A stretch of DNA of 27,835 bases, from positions 1-27,835 of the IMG/VR virus record IMGVR_UViG_3300034106_003187, one strand, 5' to 3'. Position 1 is the stretch's first letter; every line of letters begins with the position of its first letter. The position numbers and the translations under genes were made by a program. Below are positions 1-11,200 of this stretch, one piece after another. The notes under the pieces were generated by a model. It made no database searches. It was not told the origin of the DNA and saw only the letters and a list, made by a program, of their open reading frames with translations. This DNA is from a virus.

Positions 1-3000
1 ATAATCAATTAAAAGAAGAAGAAGGTACTATATTAGATTTAGATGAAAATGGTTTTAAAGTAGAAACTAGTGAACCTTCTAAAGAACCTGTTGATCCATT
101 AGAAGAACTTCTTAATAAAAAAGGTGCGGAAAAAGCTATTGTTTCTACAGATACTAAAGGTGATATAGAAAGAAAAAGGCAAGAAGATTTAGACAACTCT
201 GTTATATTCTTAATAAATGATGGTACTTATGGAGGAAGTAAAGATTTTTCTTTACGAGAATATTTAGATATTTCTGAAAAAGAAAATGGTAAACAATTTG
301 CTATAGCTAACTGGAAATACATTAATGTTAATGGAACAGGTGTTTTTATAAATAGAGATGGAGGACAAATCTATATTGTACCAAACAATACATACAGTAA
401 GAATAAACCTAGAATAGTTAAGTTGTTTTTTAATAAAGGCACAAAAAGAATAGATATTTCTAATCCTAATATAAATATTCCTAATCTTAAACAACAGGCT
501 TCTTCTGATGGTGTAAATTATGATAGCTTATTAAAAGAAGTAGAAAGTGTTATTATATCTGCTGATGAAGAACTAGCTGCTTTAAAAACACCTACTACTA
601 AAGTTGTTACAACTGAACAAAAAGATATTAATGAAGAAGCACCTTTTAAATTAGCTAGAAAAAATGTTAATGATTTAATTAATATTGAAAAAGCTAAAGA
701 ATGGTTAAATAAAAAGTTTCCTAATCTACCTGTTAATGTTGTTGATTCATTAATATATAATAAAGCTTGGGGTATGGCTACAGCTAATGCTGTATACCTA
801 AGTACTTTAGCTGAGAAAGGTACTGAATATCATGAAGGTTTCCACTTAGCTAAATTGTTTACATTAACTGCAAATCAAAAACAATTATTAGATAAAGAAG
901 CTTCTGAAATATATCCTGAATATACTGAAGAAGACCTAGAAGCTTTAAAATTAAATCATCCTTCCTTTACTAGAGAAGAGCTTATTGAGACTTACTATGA
1001 AGAATTAATGGCTGATGATTTTATGGATTATAAGCTTACAGGTAAAATGCCTGAAAGAATTCAAAAGTATATTGATAGTAAAAAAGAAAATAGAACTTTT
1101 ATACAGAAGTTTTTTGATATAATTAAAGACTTTATAAAGTTCTTTTCTAATACAGAAAGTTCAAATACTTTTATTGAGTCTTTCTTTAAAGATGTTGCTA
1201 ATGATAATAAACCTATAAATATCTATAACAAATATGCTGTAGACAATAGGTATAAACAATCAAGAGGTTTATTAAAAGAAGCTGATACTAATGAAATACT
1301 ATTAGGTGAAAACATCTATAATAAGATTGCAAATTATTTTACATATTCTATAAATTTAATACAAGATACAGAAGGTTTTAAATCATCTGAAATATTAGCT
1401 AATAATTATAAAGACTATAATGTTACAAATATATATGATAGATTATTTTCTGCTTTAAAAGTAAACTTAAATAACAAATTAAAAGAATTAAATTCTATTT
1501 CTAATAGAACAGAATTTGATGAAAAAATAATAAAACAGTTAAACTTCTTATTACAGGAAATTGAAAATCCTTCATTTAAAGCAAAAATTATTGATAGACA
1601 TAATACTTCTTTAAAGAAATATGGTATAAGTTTAGATTTAGAAGTAAATGATGAGAATGAAGTTGTTTCTAAAAATGATTTTGCAGATTACAATGATAGT
1701 AAGAATGTAAAGAAATCATTTACAGAATATTTAGATCCTATATTAAGAGTATATCTTTCATCAGTACCTTCATTTAATAAAAATTTAAAACAAGAGTTTG
1801 ATGAATATGGATTACCAGTAATTAAATCATTTGAATCAGTAGCTTCTAAATTAGGAAGATATTTGACAGGTAGTCTTAATAGTGATGACATTTTAAATAA
1901 ATTAGAAAAACTAAGTAATGTTGAACCTGGTTATAAAAATTTATATAGTGAACTACTTAAACTAAATGGATCACTAGAAATTAGAGATATTCTTTTATTA
2001 AATAAGTTTACTCAATCTTTTGCTAAAGGTGAGATAGGTTATAATATGTCTTTAATTCAAGAAAATGGAGTTATAAGAATATTGAATACTTCAGAAGAAA
2101 TATCAGCTGATGCTAGAATTAAATCTTGGAAATCTAATATTAAAGAATTATTTAATGAATCTGGTAGTATAGTAAAAGGTAATAGAAATAACCCTGAGTT
2201 TTCTTTATCTATTTTGAAAAAGGTTCTTGTAGACAATAAAACTATAAATGCTAAAGAAATTTTAAATTTATTTGGAATAACTTTTAGTGAAGATTTAAAT
2301 GTTGATGATATACAAGAAGCTAAAGATTTAGCTGGACAATTAAAAGAATTCTTTACTAAACAAATTTCAAACAATAAAAAAGAAATTACTGTTGAAGATA
2401 TATACAGTAAATTATTTAATAGTAGAATTAAAAAACTTGCTGAAATACTTGTAAACAAAGAAGGTCTTGTTGAAAATAATCATAGAGGTCCTGATGGAGA
2501 AACTAGATATGATTTAGTACAGTATAACTATTTGCTTAAACTTGTTACAGCTTATGATAATTTAAAAAATGATAAAAATGCTTATGATTCTTTTAAAGAA
2601 GAGTATCCATTTTTATTTAATATCTATACTGAGAATTCAGAATTATTGAAAAAAGGAGGATACTTGTTTGATGACTCTGGTTATAAAACAAATAATCCAA
2701 TTAATATTGAAATTGTTGAAGGTTCTAAAATAGATGATTCTGGAGAAACAGGAGATACCTATAACAATATAAAAACACCAGATAGAATAACTACTTTAAT
2801 TAACAATATACTTAATAATAAACTTCCTTTTTTACAATCATCAGATAAATCTTTACAATACAATTTAACTATTGATTTAGGTTATACTGAAAAAGATGAG
2901 AATGCTAATAATGTATTTAAAGATTTTTATAATGATTTAAGTGTAAGACAAAAATATACTAAACATTTTGAAAATGCTTTTAGAGATGAATTTAATAGAG

Positions 3001-6000
3001 TTAGAGAATCTAGGATACAAGAGTCTATTAAAGATTCAAATTATCCAGGTAAGTTTATTAAAAACTATAATACTAATTCTTTAAAATTTAGTATATTTGA
3101 AGGTATGTTCTCTAGTGAGAATGGAAAATCTTTTTTAGATTCTATAACTAATTCAGCAGATTTTTTAAATGCTGATATAGATTCAAATACTTTATTTAAT
3201 AGTTTATTTAATAAAAGAACAATTATAAATAATTTTCAAGTTTTATTAGAAGAATATATAGATTCTAAAAATCAAGAATCAGTTACCTATTTAGTTGAAA
3301 ATGGTCTTTTATTTGAAGATGAAAGTGGTATAAATCAGTTATTTATTACTACAGAACTTTTACCTACTAATGTAAAAGAAAAAGATGAACAAAAATTATA
3401 TAATACTATTAAAGCTATAAATGTTATTAGTACATTAGGTTACATTGAACAATTAAAAATGTTTGCTGGAGACCCTGCTTTCTATAAAAGTTTGAATGAT
3501 ATATTTAAGAGAGTACCTATGTTTACAGGTATGAAGAAAAATATGAATGTATCTCAGGCTCTTAATGAAAAACTTACTAAAGTATTAAAAAGGTCTGATA
3601 ACAAAGTTTCAGATGGTAATATAAATACTATTGTATATGCTGATGTTAATGTAACATTGAAAGATTACAACAAATTGTTTTCTAGATTTAAAAAACAATT
3701 TCCTAAACTTTCAGATGATGATATCAATTCTTTATTAGAACCTTATAATAAAGAAAAAATTACTGAACCTGATGGTCAAGGTTATGTTTCAGTAGATGAG
3801 TTAATGGAGCTTATGTTAAGATCTGGAGAATATGATGTAGAATATTATAGAATTCTTAAGAAGATACAATCAAATCAAACTATTAATGAGCAAGAAATTA
3901 AAAAAGTATATCAACCTTATAAATTAGTATATGGTGGACCTGGATTGTTGTCTAATCAACATTCAGAAAAAGGAACTTTAAATTCTCCTACTTATTTTAA
4001 ATTCTCAGTATTACCTTTAATACCAAGTTTAATAAAAAATACTAACCTAGAGTTATTAGCTAATAATATGAAAGCTAATAAAATTGGTATTTCTTTATTT
4101 GAATCAGCTAATAAAGTAGGTGGGTTACTAGGAAAGAATCAAAAATTCAAACCTTTTTATAATAAATCTGGTAAATTTAATTCTATTGATATTAAAAAAG
4201 ATAATATAAATACTATAGATTACAGATTCTTAGGTATTCAAGTAGATATTGCTGATTACAGTAAAGAAGATGGTATTATGGGTAGTCAAGTAGTAAAACT
4301 GATATCTTCAAATCTTGCATCAAATGGTGTATATCAAAATATTTCTATACCTGTTTATGATTCAAATGGTATTGTTAAAGAATACAAATCTGTAAATTCT
4401 AAAGAGTTACAGGAAGAGTATGATGATCTTACTTATAAAACATTAGTTGATGCTTGGGAAAACTTATTAAATGAATTAGATGCAGTTAATGTTGGTAACA
4501 ATACTTTTAAATTTAATAACTTAGATAGTTTAAAATTTAAATTAAAAGACCAAGCTTTAAAAAGAGGTTCTTCTCAAAATGTTATTAATGCTATTGAATC
4601 TTTAACTAAAGAAGATTCATTTGTATCTGTAGGTATAGATATGTTCCCAAATAAAACTAAACTGGAACAAATATTATATGCTCTTGTAAAAAACAATGTT
4701 ATTAGAAGAAGGTCTTTAGGAGCACCTAAAATTCAAGCAGCTATTACTGGATTTGAAAAACAAGATGTAGCTAGAAGTTTTGATGAAAACAGTACAATGT
4801 TAACATCTGATAGTTTCAATTTTTATAGAGAAGGTAAATTTGGAGAAACATTATTAATTCAAGTTGCTATAGCATTACCAGAATCTATGATTGAATATGT
4901 TATAAATACATATGGTGATGGTAAAATAAGTTCTTTATCAACTGCTTTAGATAAATTTAATGATAAATTAGAAAACTTCTTTAATAAAGATTCTAATAGA
5001 TATAGTAAAAAAGCTTTAAAAGAATTAGGTATTGATTTAAAAATATTACAGTATATAGGTTATAGGATTCCTACTCAAGGTTTGAACTCTATTGAATCTA
5101 TGGAAATAAGAAAGTTCTTACATCCTTCATCTGGTGATACTATAGTAGTACCTTCTGGTATTGTAGCTAAAGCTGGATCTGACTTTGACATTGATAAATT
5201 AAGTATTTTTTCTCCTTATTTTATAAGTTATAAAGATAAACTTATATATATGGATAGTGAAGATAGTATAAATGCTGAATATGAAAGTTTAAAACAAAAC
5301 TTAGATAAAAAAGAATTAAAAACTCTTGACAAAGCTTTTTCTTCTTTTGAAAATCAAAATCCTTTTGAAAAAAATAGATTATATGAAATAAGTAAACAAA
5401 TACTTTTATCTCCAGAAAATTATACTCAGTTACTTACTCCTAACAGTAGTGCTAAGATAAAATCAATGTCTGAAGAAATTAATGATCTTTATGATAAAAA
5501 AGAAGAATTTAATTTATCAAATTTAGTTAACTGGGTTTACAATTCTAAAGTAGCTTCAAATAACTTTGTAGGTAAAATGAATGTTGGTATAACAGCTTTA
5601 CATTTGACTACACATAGACTATTTCAACAAGTAGGTGTAAAAATAAAACCTGATGAATTTAATTCATTGAATTTTAAAGGTATGGAAAATTCATGGTCTA
5701 TATCAGGTAAAATGGATTCTGATAATAAATATGAAGTTTCTGAAATACTTACTCAATTCTTGAATGCTTATGTAGATATAGCCAAAGAACCTTTTGTACT
5801 TGATTTAAATGCTACTACAGAAGTAGCTGGAATTATATTCTATTTATTGAGAAGAGGTGTTCCTGTAGAAAATGTAGTTTATTTTGTAAACCAACCTATC
5901 ATAAGAGAATATATTAAAAGCAGAGAAGCTGAAGAATCTTATGTAAAAGTAGCTTCTAAATTAAAAGATGATACAAAATCAGATACTATACTTAAACTTA

Positions 6001-7697
6001 AACGTAAATATGGTTCTTTTAAAGAAGATGTAAAAATAGAACCATATAGTAAAGAAAATCTTAAAAGTACAATCAAACCTTTTGATAAGCTTTCAAAAGA
6101 AGAAAAACAAATGCAGAGTTATTATCTAGATGAATTTCAAAGATATCAAGAACATTCTAAAGAACTTTCTGATTTAATGAGAGCTATCAATCAAGATACT
6201 AAATTTGGTAAAACTAAAGCTGAATTTATAAGTAAAAATGCAGTTGATGTAGAAAAAGCTAAAAACTTAAATTTGTTTGAAGAAGGTACTTTAGAAAAAC
6301 TTCAACAAAAAACTTTATTAAAAGGATTTGTTTATGTACATAAAAATACTCCTTTCTTATATCAAGAGCTTACAACTTTAACAGAAAATGAAACATTTAA
6401 ACTTATAAGAGATAAAGTAATTGATTTAATTTATGTAACTAATATTAATACTGAAAACAGAGATAAGTTATTAAACTTACTTGAACAAGATTGGATTACA
6501 TATTTACTAGAAACATCTACAATGAAAAATGTTAAAGGTAGTCCTTATACTGTATCTCAGTATTATAAGACTATGTTTGATAAACTACCTAGTATATTAA
6601 ATAAATTACAAAGAAATTATAATATTACAGATGAGTCATTTATGATGAAAAGTAATCCTTTAATTCAAGCACTTGTTCCTATACTGTATAATCCAAAATC
6701 TAAAGTAAATAATATACAATTGTTTAATAGAAAAATGGATTCTATAACTGAAGATATTTTAGTAGATGCTTATAAAGAATTAAAATCTATGGTAGATAAT
6801 GGTTTAATTAATAACAGTGATTATAAAACATTAATAAATTTCTTACCTTTATTTAGTATTGCTCAATCAGGATTAAGTACATCTCCAATTTCATTTACTG
6901 ATAAATTACCTGTAAATGTTTTTACAAAATTATCTGTTCAAATGTTTAATGATTTTGTAAGTAAATTAGGAGATAATCATGAAACATTTTTAGATGAATT
7001 CTTTAGAAATAATTTTAATAATAATAGTTTAGTTCCTAAAATTTCTGAATATAAACAGGGAGAAGAAGGTACATATTACAGTATTATAAATAAAGATGGT
7101 ACAATTAAAATTAACAATCTTAGTCCTAAATCTAATTATCCTTATTTAAAAGTATTTATTAAAGATCCTAAATGGGAAAAAGAAACTTATGATAAAAAAT
7201 CAGGAGAACCTTTAGGTGAATATAAATTGTTTAGAGTTAATTCTAAAAATGATAATGATACAATTTATATTGAAGTACCTAAACAAGGTGATAAAATGTT
7301 CTTTAAAGAGTATTATAAAGTATTGAATTCTTCTTTCTTAGAAAATAATTCAAATTATTCTAAAAATTCTGAATTACCTTTAAACTCTCAATTTTGGAAA
7401 ACATTGAATAGTAAAAAACAAAGTAAATTACCTACTTCTACAGTTCCTGTTTCTACATCAATTGCTGAATATAGAGCTCAAGAAATAGCAGAGTTTAGAA
7501 AGAATGTAGAAAATGCTGAATCATTTATAGTAAATAATAGAATAGATTCTAAAAAAGTAAAGGCTTCTAATAATGCAAAAGCTAAAGAAATTTATAATAA
7601 ATATGATAAACTAATTAGCCCACTATTACAAGCAACTCCTGTTACTACAGAAATTACTAAAGAAGATAAAGATTGTACAACTACACCTACAAATTAA
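1..7697 (+). CDS. Giant virion RNA polymerase-like protein with zincin-like domain (5' end outside window)
   Basis: The frame is open from position 3, well before the first start-like codon at 423, so the gene begins outside the window; 2564 residues are visible. Around visible residue 1687 it reads YRIPTQG, followed by DFDID at 1727-1731 (nt 5181-5195). Their order and spacing mirror the RAPTLHR...DFDGD part of cellular RNAP beta-prime. DFDID is the Mg-binding motif known from the phi14:2 gp66 virion RNAP of crAss-like phages. Near residue 277 (nt 831-845) is HEGFH, an HExxH zinc-protease motif, with a candidate third ligand in EELMADDF about 55 residues later. In the known family the protein is carried in the capsid, injected, and transcribes early genes. 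Inference: the same job here, with the protease domain maturing the giant protein or cutting a host target. RNAP assignment is strong; protease activity is unproven. Two bases separate the stop region from the next gene's leader. Confidence 0.85.
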   Translation, partial: NQLKEEEGTILDLDENGFKVETSEPSKEPVDPLEELLNKKGAEKAIVSTDTKGDIERKRQEDLDNSVIFLINDGTYGGSKDFSLREYLDISEKENGKQFAIANWKYINVNGTGVFINRDGGQIYIVPNNTYSKNKPRIVKLFFNKGTKRIDISNPNINIPNLKQQASSDGVNYDSLLKEVESVIISADEELAALKTPTTKVVTTEQKDINEEAPFKLARKNVNDLINIEKAKEWLNKKFPNLPVNVVDSLIYNKAWGMATANAVYLSTLAEKGTEYHEGFHLAKLFTLTANQKQLLDKEASEIYPEYTEEDLEALKLNHPSFTREELIETYYEELMADDFMDYKLTGKMPERIQKYIDSKKENRTFIQKFFDIIKDFIKFFSNTESSNTFIESFFKDVANDNKPINIYNKYAVDNRYKQSRGLLKEADTNEILLGENIYNKIANYFTYSINLIQDTEGFKSSEILANNYKDYNVTNIYDRLFSALKVNLNNKLKELNSISNRTEFDEKIIKQLNFLLQEIENPSFKAKIIDRHNTSLKKYGISLDLEVNDENEVVSKNDFADYNDSKNVKKSFTEYLDPILRVYLSSVPSFNKNLKQEFDEYGLPVIKSFESVASKLGRYLTGSLNSDDILNKLEKLSNVEPGYKNLYSELLKLNGSLEIRDILLLNKFTQSFAKGEIGYNMSLIQENGVIRILNTSEEISADARIKSWKSNIKELFNESGSIVKGNRNNPEFSLSILKKVLVDNKTINAKEILNLFGITFSEDLNVDDIQEAKDLAGQLKEFFTKQISNNKKEITVEDIYSKLFNSRIKKLAEILVNKEGLVENNHRGPDGETRYDLVQYNYLLKLVTAYDNLKNDKNAYDSFKEEYPFLFNIYTENSELLKKGGYLFDDSGYKTNNPINIEIVEGSKIDDSGETGDTYNNIKTPDRITTLINNILNNKLPFLQSSDKSLQYNLTIDLGYTEKDENANNVFKDFYNDLSVRQKYTKHFENAFRDEFNRVRESRIQESIKDSNYPGKFIKNYNTNSLKFSIFEGMFSSENGKSFLDSITNSADFLNADIDSNTLFNSLFNKRTIINNFQVLLEEYIDSKNQESVTYLVENGLLFEDESGINQLFITTELLPTNVKEKDEQKLYNTIKAINVISTLGYIEQLKMFAGDPAFYKSLNDIFKRVPMFTGMKKNMNVSQALNEKLTKVLKRSDNKVSDGNINTIVYADVNVTLKDYNKLFSRFKKQFPKLSDDDINSLLEPYNKEKITEPDGQGYVSVDELMELMLRSGEYDVEYYRILKKIQSNQTINEQEIKKVYQPYKLVYGGPGLLSNQHSEKGTLNSPTYFKFSVLPLIPSLIKNTNLELLANNMKANKIGISLFESANKVGGLLGKNQKFKPFYNKSGKFNSIDIKKDNINTIDYRFLGIQVDIADYSKEDGIMGSQVVKLISSNLASNGVYQNISIPVYDSNGIVKEYKSVNSKELQEEYDDLTYKTLVDAWENLLNELDAVNVGNNTFKFNNLDSLKFKLKDQALKRGSSQNVINAIESLTKEDSFVSVGIDMFPNKTKLEQILYALVKNNVIRRRSLGAPKIQAAITGFEKQDVARSFDENSTMLTSDSFNFYREGKFGETLLIQVAIALPESMIEYVINTYGDGKISSLSTALDKFNDKLENFFNKDSNRYSKKALKELGIDLKILQYIGYRIPTQGLNSIESMEIRKFLHPSSGDTIVVPSGIVAKAGSDFDIDKLSIFSPYFISYKDKLIYMDSEDSINAEYESLKQNLDKKELKTLDKAFSSFENQNPFEKNRLYEISKQILLSPENYTQLLTPNSSAKIKSMSEEINDLYDKKEEFNLSNLVNWVYNSKVASNNFVGKMNVGITALHLTTHRLFQQVGVKIKPDEFNSLNFKGMENSWSISGKMDSDNKYEVSEILTQFLNAYVDIAKEPFVLDLNATTEVAGIIFYLLRRGVPVENVVYFVNQPIIREYIKSREAEESYVKVASKLKDDTKSDTILKLKRKYGSFKEDVKIEPYSKENLKSTIKPFDKLSKEEKQMQSYYLDEFQRYQEHSKELSDLMRAINQDTKFGKTKAEFISKNAVDVEKAKNLNLFEEGTLEKLQQKTLLKGFVYVHKNTPFLYQELTTLTENETFKLIRDKVIDLIYVTNINTENRDKLLNLLEQDWITYLLETSTMKNVKGSPYTVSQYYKTMFDKLPSILNKLQRNYNITDESFMMKSNPLIQALVPILYNPKSKVNNIQLFNRKMDSITEDILVDAYKELKSMVDNGLINNSDYKTLINFLPLFSIAQSGLSTSPISFTDKLPVNVFTKLSVQMFNDFVSKLGDNHETFLDEFFRNNFNNNSLVPKISEYKQGEEGTYYSIINKDGTIKINNLSPKSNYPYLKVFIKDPKWEKETYDKKSGEPLGEYKLFRVNSKNDNDTIYIEVPKQGDKMFFKEYYKVLNSSFLENNSNYSKNSELPLNSQFWKTLNSKKQSKLPTSTVPVSTSIAEYRAQEIAEFRKNVENAESFIVNNRIDSKKVKASNNAKAKEIYNKYDKLISPLLQATPVTTEITKEDKDCTTTPTN

Positions 7698-7702
7698 TAT
7701 AA

Positions 7703-8275
7703 ATGAGTTGCGTATTTAAACATAAAGAATCTAAAATAAATACCCTGTCTGAATTAAAAGAACAGGGTATTTTAGATGGTCCTTATTTAAAAGATGATAA
7801 GGAAACTGAATTTAATAATTATCATAATGATTTAATAGAATCTGTTCAAGAAAATTATAATTTAGGAATAGATAAATTTTTTAATATTCTAGAACAAAAA
7901 ACATCTGGTGTATTTGGTATTCCTAAAAAGTTTGTACAACCTATAGATAATAGTTTTAAACAATTAGATCAGGCTAGAAAAGATTTAGGTATATATGATA
8001 CTAAAGAATCTTATTTATCATTTAAAGAAGCAGCTGAAGCTAAAAGTATTAAATTAAATGAAGTTACTAATGTTAAACCAGGAGTAGAAGAATTATTTGA
8101 TTCTAATCAAGAGTTTGTTAATAAAGACGAAATAAAAACTACTGAACAATCAAATACAAATATATCTTTGTTGAATGAAGATATAGGTATAAAATTAGAT
8201 ATAAATACACCTGAAGGTGCTGCATTTATAAATGCTATTAATAACGGAGATATAGAATCTACTAATTGTAAATAA
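7703..8275 (+). CDS. Uncharacterised protein between the two giant virion proteins
   Basis: 190-residue protein starting at ATG, 5 nt after the RNAP-like stop and ending 2 nt before the next giant gene, so the three are almost certainly co-transcribed. The sequence is charged and largely helical, with no signal peptide or membrane segment visible. The N-terminus (MSCVFKHKESK) resembles the start of the next gene (MTCN) only in its early Cys. The C-terminal half is acidic and probably flexible. I recognise no domain. Position between the RNAP-like and nuclease-containing giant proteins suggests another packaged protein or an assembly partner for them; this rests on context only. Confidence 0.7.
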   Translation: MSCVFKHKESKINTLSELKEQGILDGPYLKDDKETEFNNYHNDLIESVQENYNLGIDKFFNILEQKTSGVFGIPKKFVQPIDNSFKQLDQARKDLGIYDTKESYLSFKEAAEAKSIKLNEVTNVKPGVEELFDSNQEFVNKDEIKTTEQSNTNISLLNEDIGIKLDINTPEGAAFINAINNGDIESTNCK

Positions 8276-8277
8276 AA

Positions 8278-11200
8278 ATGACTTGTAATATAAATTCCCC
8301 TATTGGTGATATTGCTGAATCAGTAAATAAAGATAGACTTGATTTTATTAAAAAAGCTGAAACATTAGATGATGTTAAAGATACTTTTGATTTTTTTAAT
8401 TCTAATTTAGAAATTAAAGTTATCACCAAAGAACAATTAAAAAATAAAAAATTAGCAGGTATTGAGGATGAAATTAGAGTTTATAATTTTAAAGGTACTG
8501 AAGTTAATTTAGAAGAAACTTTTACAACACAAGGTAAACTTGCTTTTATACAAAAGAAAGGTGCTGAAAAAGCTAAAGAAATCCAAGCTAAAGAAAGTTC
8601 TATATTTAAAAGAGATACTGGTACTAAAATTCACAGAGGTATAGAACTTTTAATACCATATATGATAAAAGAAAAATATGCTGACAAGTTTATTCTTCCA
8701 AAGCATATGTCTGCTAAATCATTAAATGAAATTAAAAATGATACTGATTTATCTGATCAAAGGATTACTGAGTTGTTACAAATGGTAGATGCTTTATTAG
8801 CTCAATCAGTTGCTATTCAAAAAAATATTGATCCAAAAGCTAAGATGCTAATAAGTTCTGAGCAAAAGCTTATGGATAAATTTAAGAGAGGAGGTACAGC
8901 TGACCTTGTAGTAGTTTACAGTAATTTAAATTATAGCCACTATGACTTTAAAACAGTATATCCAAATAACTTTTATTTAGATAGAGCAGGTAATATTAGA
9001 GACCATAGTTATCTACCTTATTATAAATATGATGATTGGAATCTTCAAATACCTAAATCAAATGCTGCTTTAAGTGATGTAGTAGGTTTAAAAAAACAAA
9101 TACATTCAAGGATTATACCTATTCAAGTAACTGAGGTTGTTGAAAACAATAATCCTACAGGTAGAATTAAATCTATTAAAACCTTTGTTAATAATAAAGA
9201 TTATTTGTCTCAAATACCTATTCAAGAAAAAACTCATATAAGAGATTTAGATGATCAAATTATTAAACTAAATAATTTAAAATCAAATGCTCAATTAGAA
9301 TTAGAGAAAAAACCTGAGTATAGTAAACAGATTGAACTAAAAGCAAAGATTGAAACTTTAACTAATGCTATCAATAAAATTATTGTTGATAAAGACGTTA
9401 GTATTCTAATTGAAGATTATACTAAATTAATTAAATCTTTTTCTAAAATTGAAGATGATGTTGTAGTTGGTCTTGATAAAAAGTTGACTGATAAAACTCA
9501 AGAAGATTATATAAATGATATTAATTATCTGAATAATTTATTATCTGAGTTAAATAGTTTTAAAACAGTTTTAACTGTAAGTCAGATGTATTATAAAGAG
9601 ATAGGTCTTTCTGATAAAGAAGTTAAAGATTATCTTAATAAAATTAAAGTTCTATCAAATAATATAGATATTTTAGCTGTTAAATTAAAAGAAGAAGTAT
9701 TTAGTAGAGTAAATTTAGAAGAAGATTCTCTATCTAAAATTACTCCTGTAAGTAATATTAGTCTTATGTTTGACAGGTTTTCACAAATAAACCATCCTAT
9801 ATTCATAGAAGCTAAAAGACTTTTAGATGTAGCCAATGCTAAAAAACAAGTAACTCTTAATAAATTTAAAGAAGAACTTTCTAAAAAAACAAAAGACTTA
9901 GAAAAATGGGGAGTCAAAAATGGTTTAAAAGGATTTGAAATTTTTGATAAACTTATTGATGATAATACAGGGAATTTACATAATAAATATTCTAAAGAAT
10001 TCAATAAACAAAAAGATAAAGCATTAGCAGATAAAGATGCTAAATTTATGTCTAAATATTTTATTAAAAAAGCAGATGCTGATGAAATATTTAAAAGGAA
10101 CAGAAAAAAATATATAGACAATTCTAACTTAGATGAAAAAAATGCTAAGGATAAAAAGAAAATAGATGAATGGACTGAAAAAAATAGTCCTGAAGCTCTT
10201 ATGTTTAATCGTTCTTTATATAGAATTTATTATGAATTAAATCCAAAAGAAGAGGAAAGTATATATTCCAATGAGTATAAGTATATTAAAAGTCAACCAG
10301 AACTTTTAGAATACTATAACTTTTGGACTAATAGTATGAGAAACTTTAGATGGGAACTAGGTTTTGGTAAAGATTATAATGAGTTACCTGATAACTTTGT
10401 ACCTTGGTTAAGAGCTGATACAATTGAACAATTTTTTACAAATGGTTTGTCAGCTTCTTTAGGTAATTTCCAAAGATCTATAAGTAGCATATTTGATATA
10501 CAGGATGATAATACAATTAAAGGTAATGCTTATAATACTATAAATAAAATCAATCCTGAGACTGGAGAAGAGGTATATTCAATTCCAAAATTATTTCTTA
10601 ATCCTTTAAAAAATAAAGATGGTTTAATTGATAAAACTTTAAAGTCTTATGATTTATCTAAGTCTTTATATTTATTTGCTGAAATGGCATATAACTATCA
10701 GTACATGTCTCAAATAGAAGGTAATGTTAATGCTTTATCTCAAATGGTTCAGACACAAGGAGTAGTTTTACAAAATAAAGATGGTAAAATTATTAAGACT
10801 TTAGGTAATGCTTATTCTAAAGTAACTGGTGCTCAACTAGATGAAGCTCAAGCATTTAAAGCTTTGGTAAATTATCAAATGTATGGTTTAAGATATCAAG
10901 ATAGAATCTTAGGTGATAAAGCTAAAAACATAATTCAAACAGCTAAACAATTTCAAGTAGCTCAACAATTAGCTTTCTCTCCTATAACTCAAACATCTGC
11001 TTATTATGCTGCTAAAGCTAATGCTTATTTTGAAGGTGTTAAAGGTTATTATTATAATAAAGAACAGTTTACCAATTCTAATAAAATATGGACTGATTTA
11101 TCTAGTGTAGGTAAATATATTAGGTTTACTGGAGAAGGTTTAGTAAGTTCTATTGTAGGTGATAGTAATGATATTGATGCTGTTAAATATAGAGCTTTAA

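Noticed and set aside
423-7697. RNAP-like gene starting at TTG 423.
   Set aside because: The same frame is open to the window edge with similar codon use, so the true start lies outside.
9630-10121. 163-codon - strand frame inside the 1366-aa gene, and similar antisense frames at 2057-2458 and 11052-11612.
   Set aside because: Antisense to well-supported + strand genes, low-complexity Leu/Ser/Ile composition, no motifs; shadows of AT-rich coding sequence.
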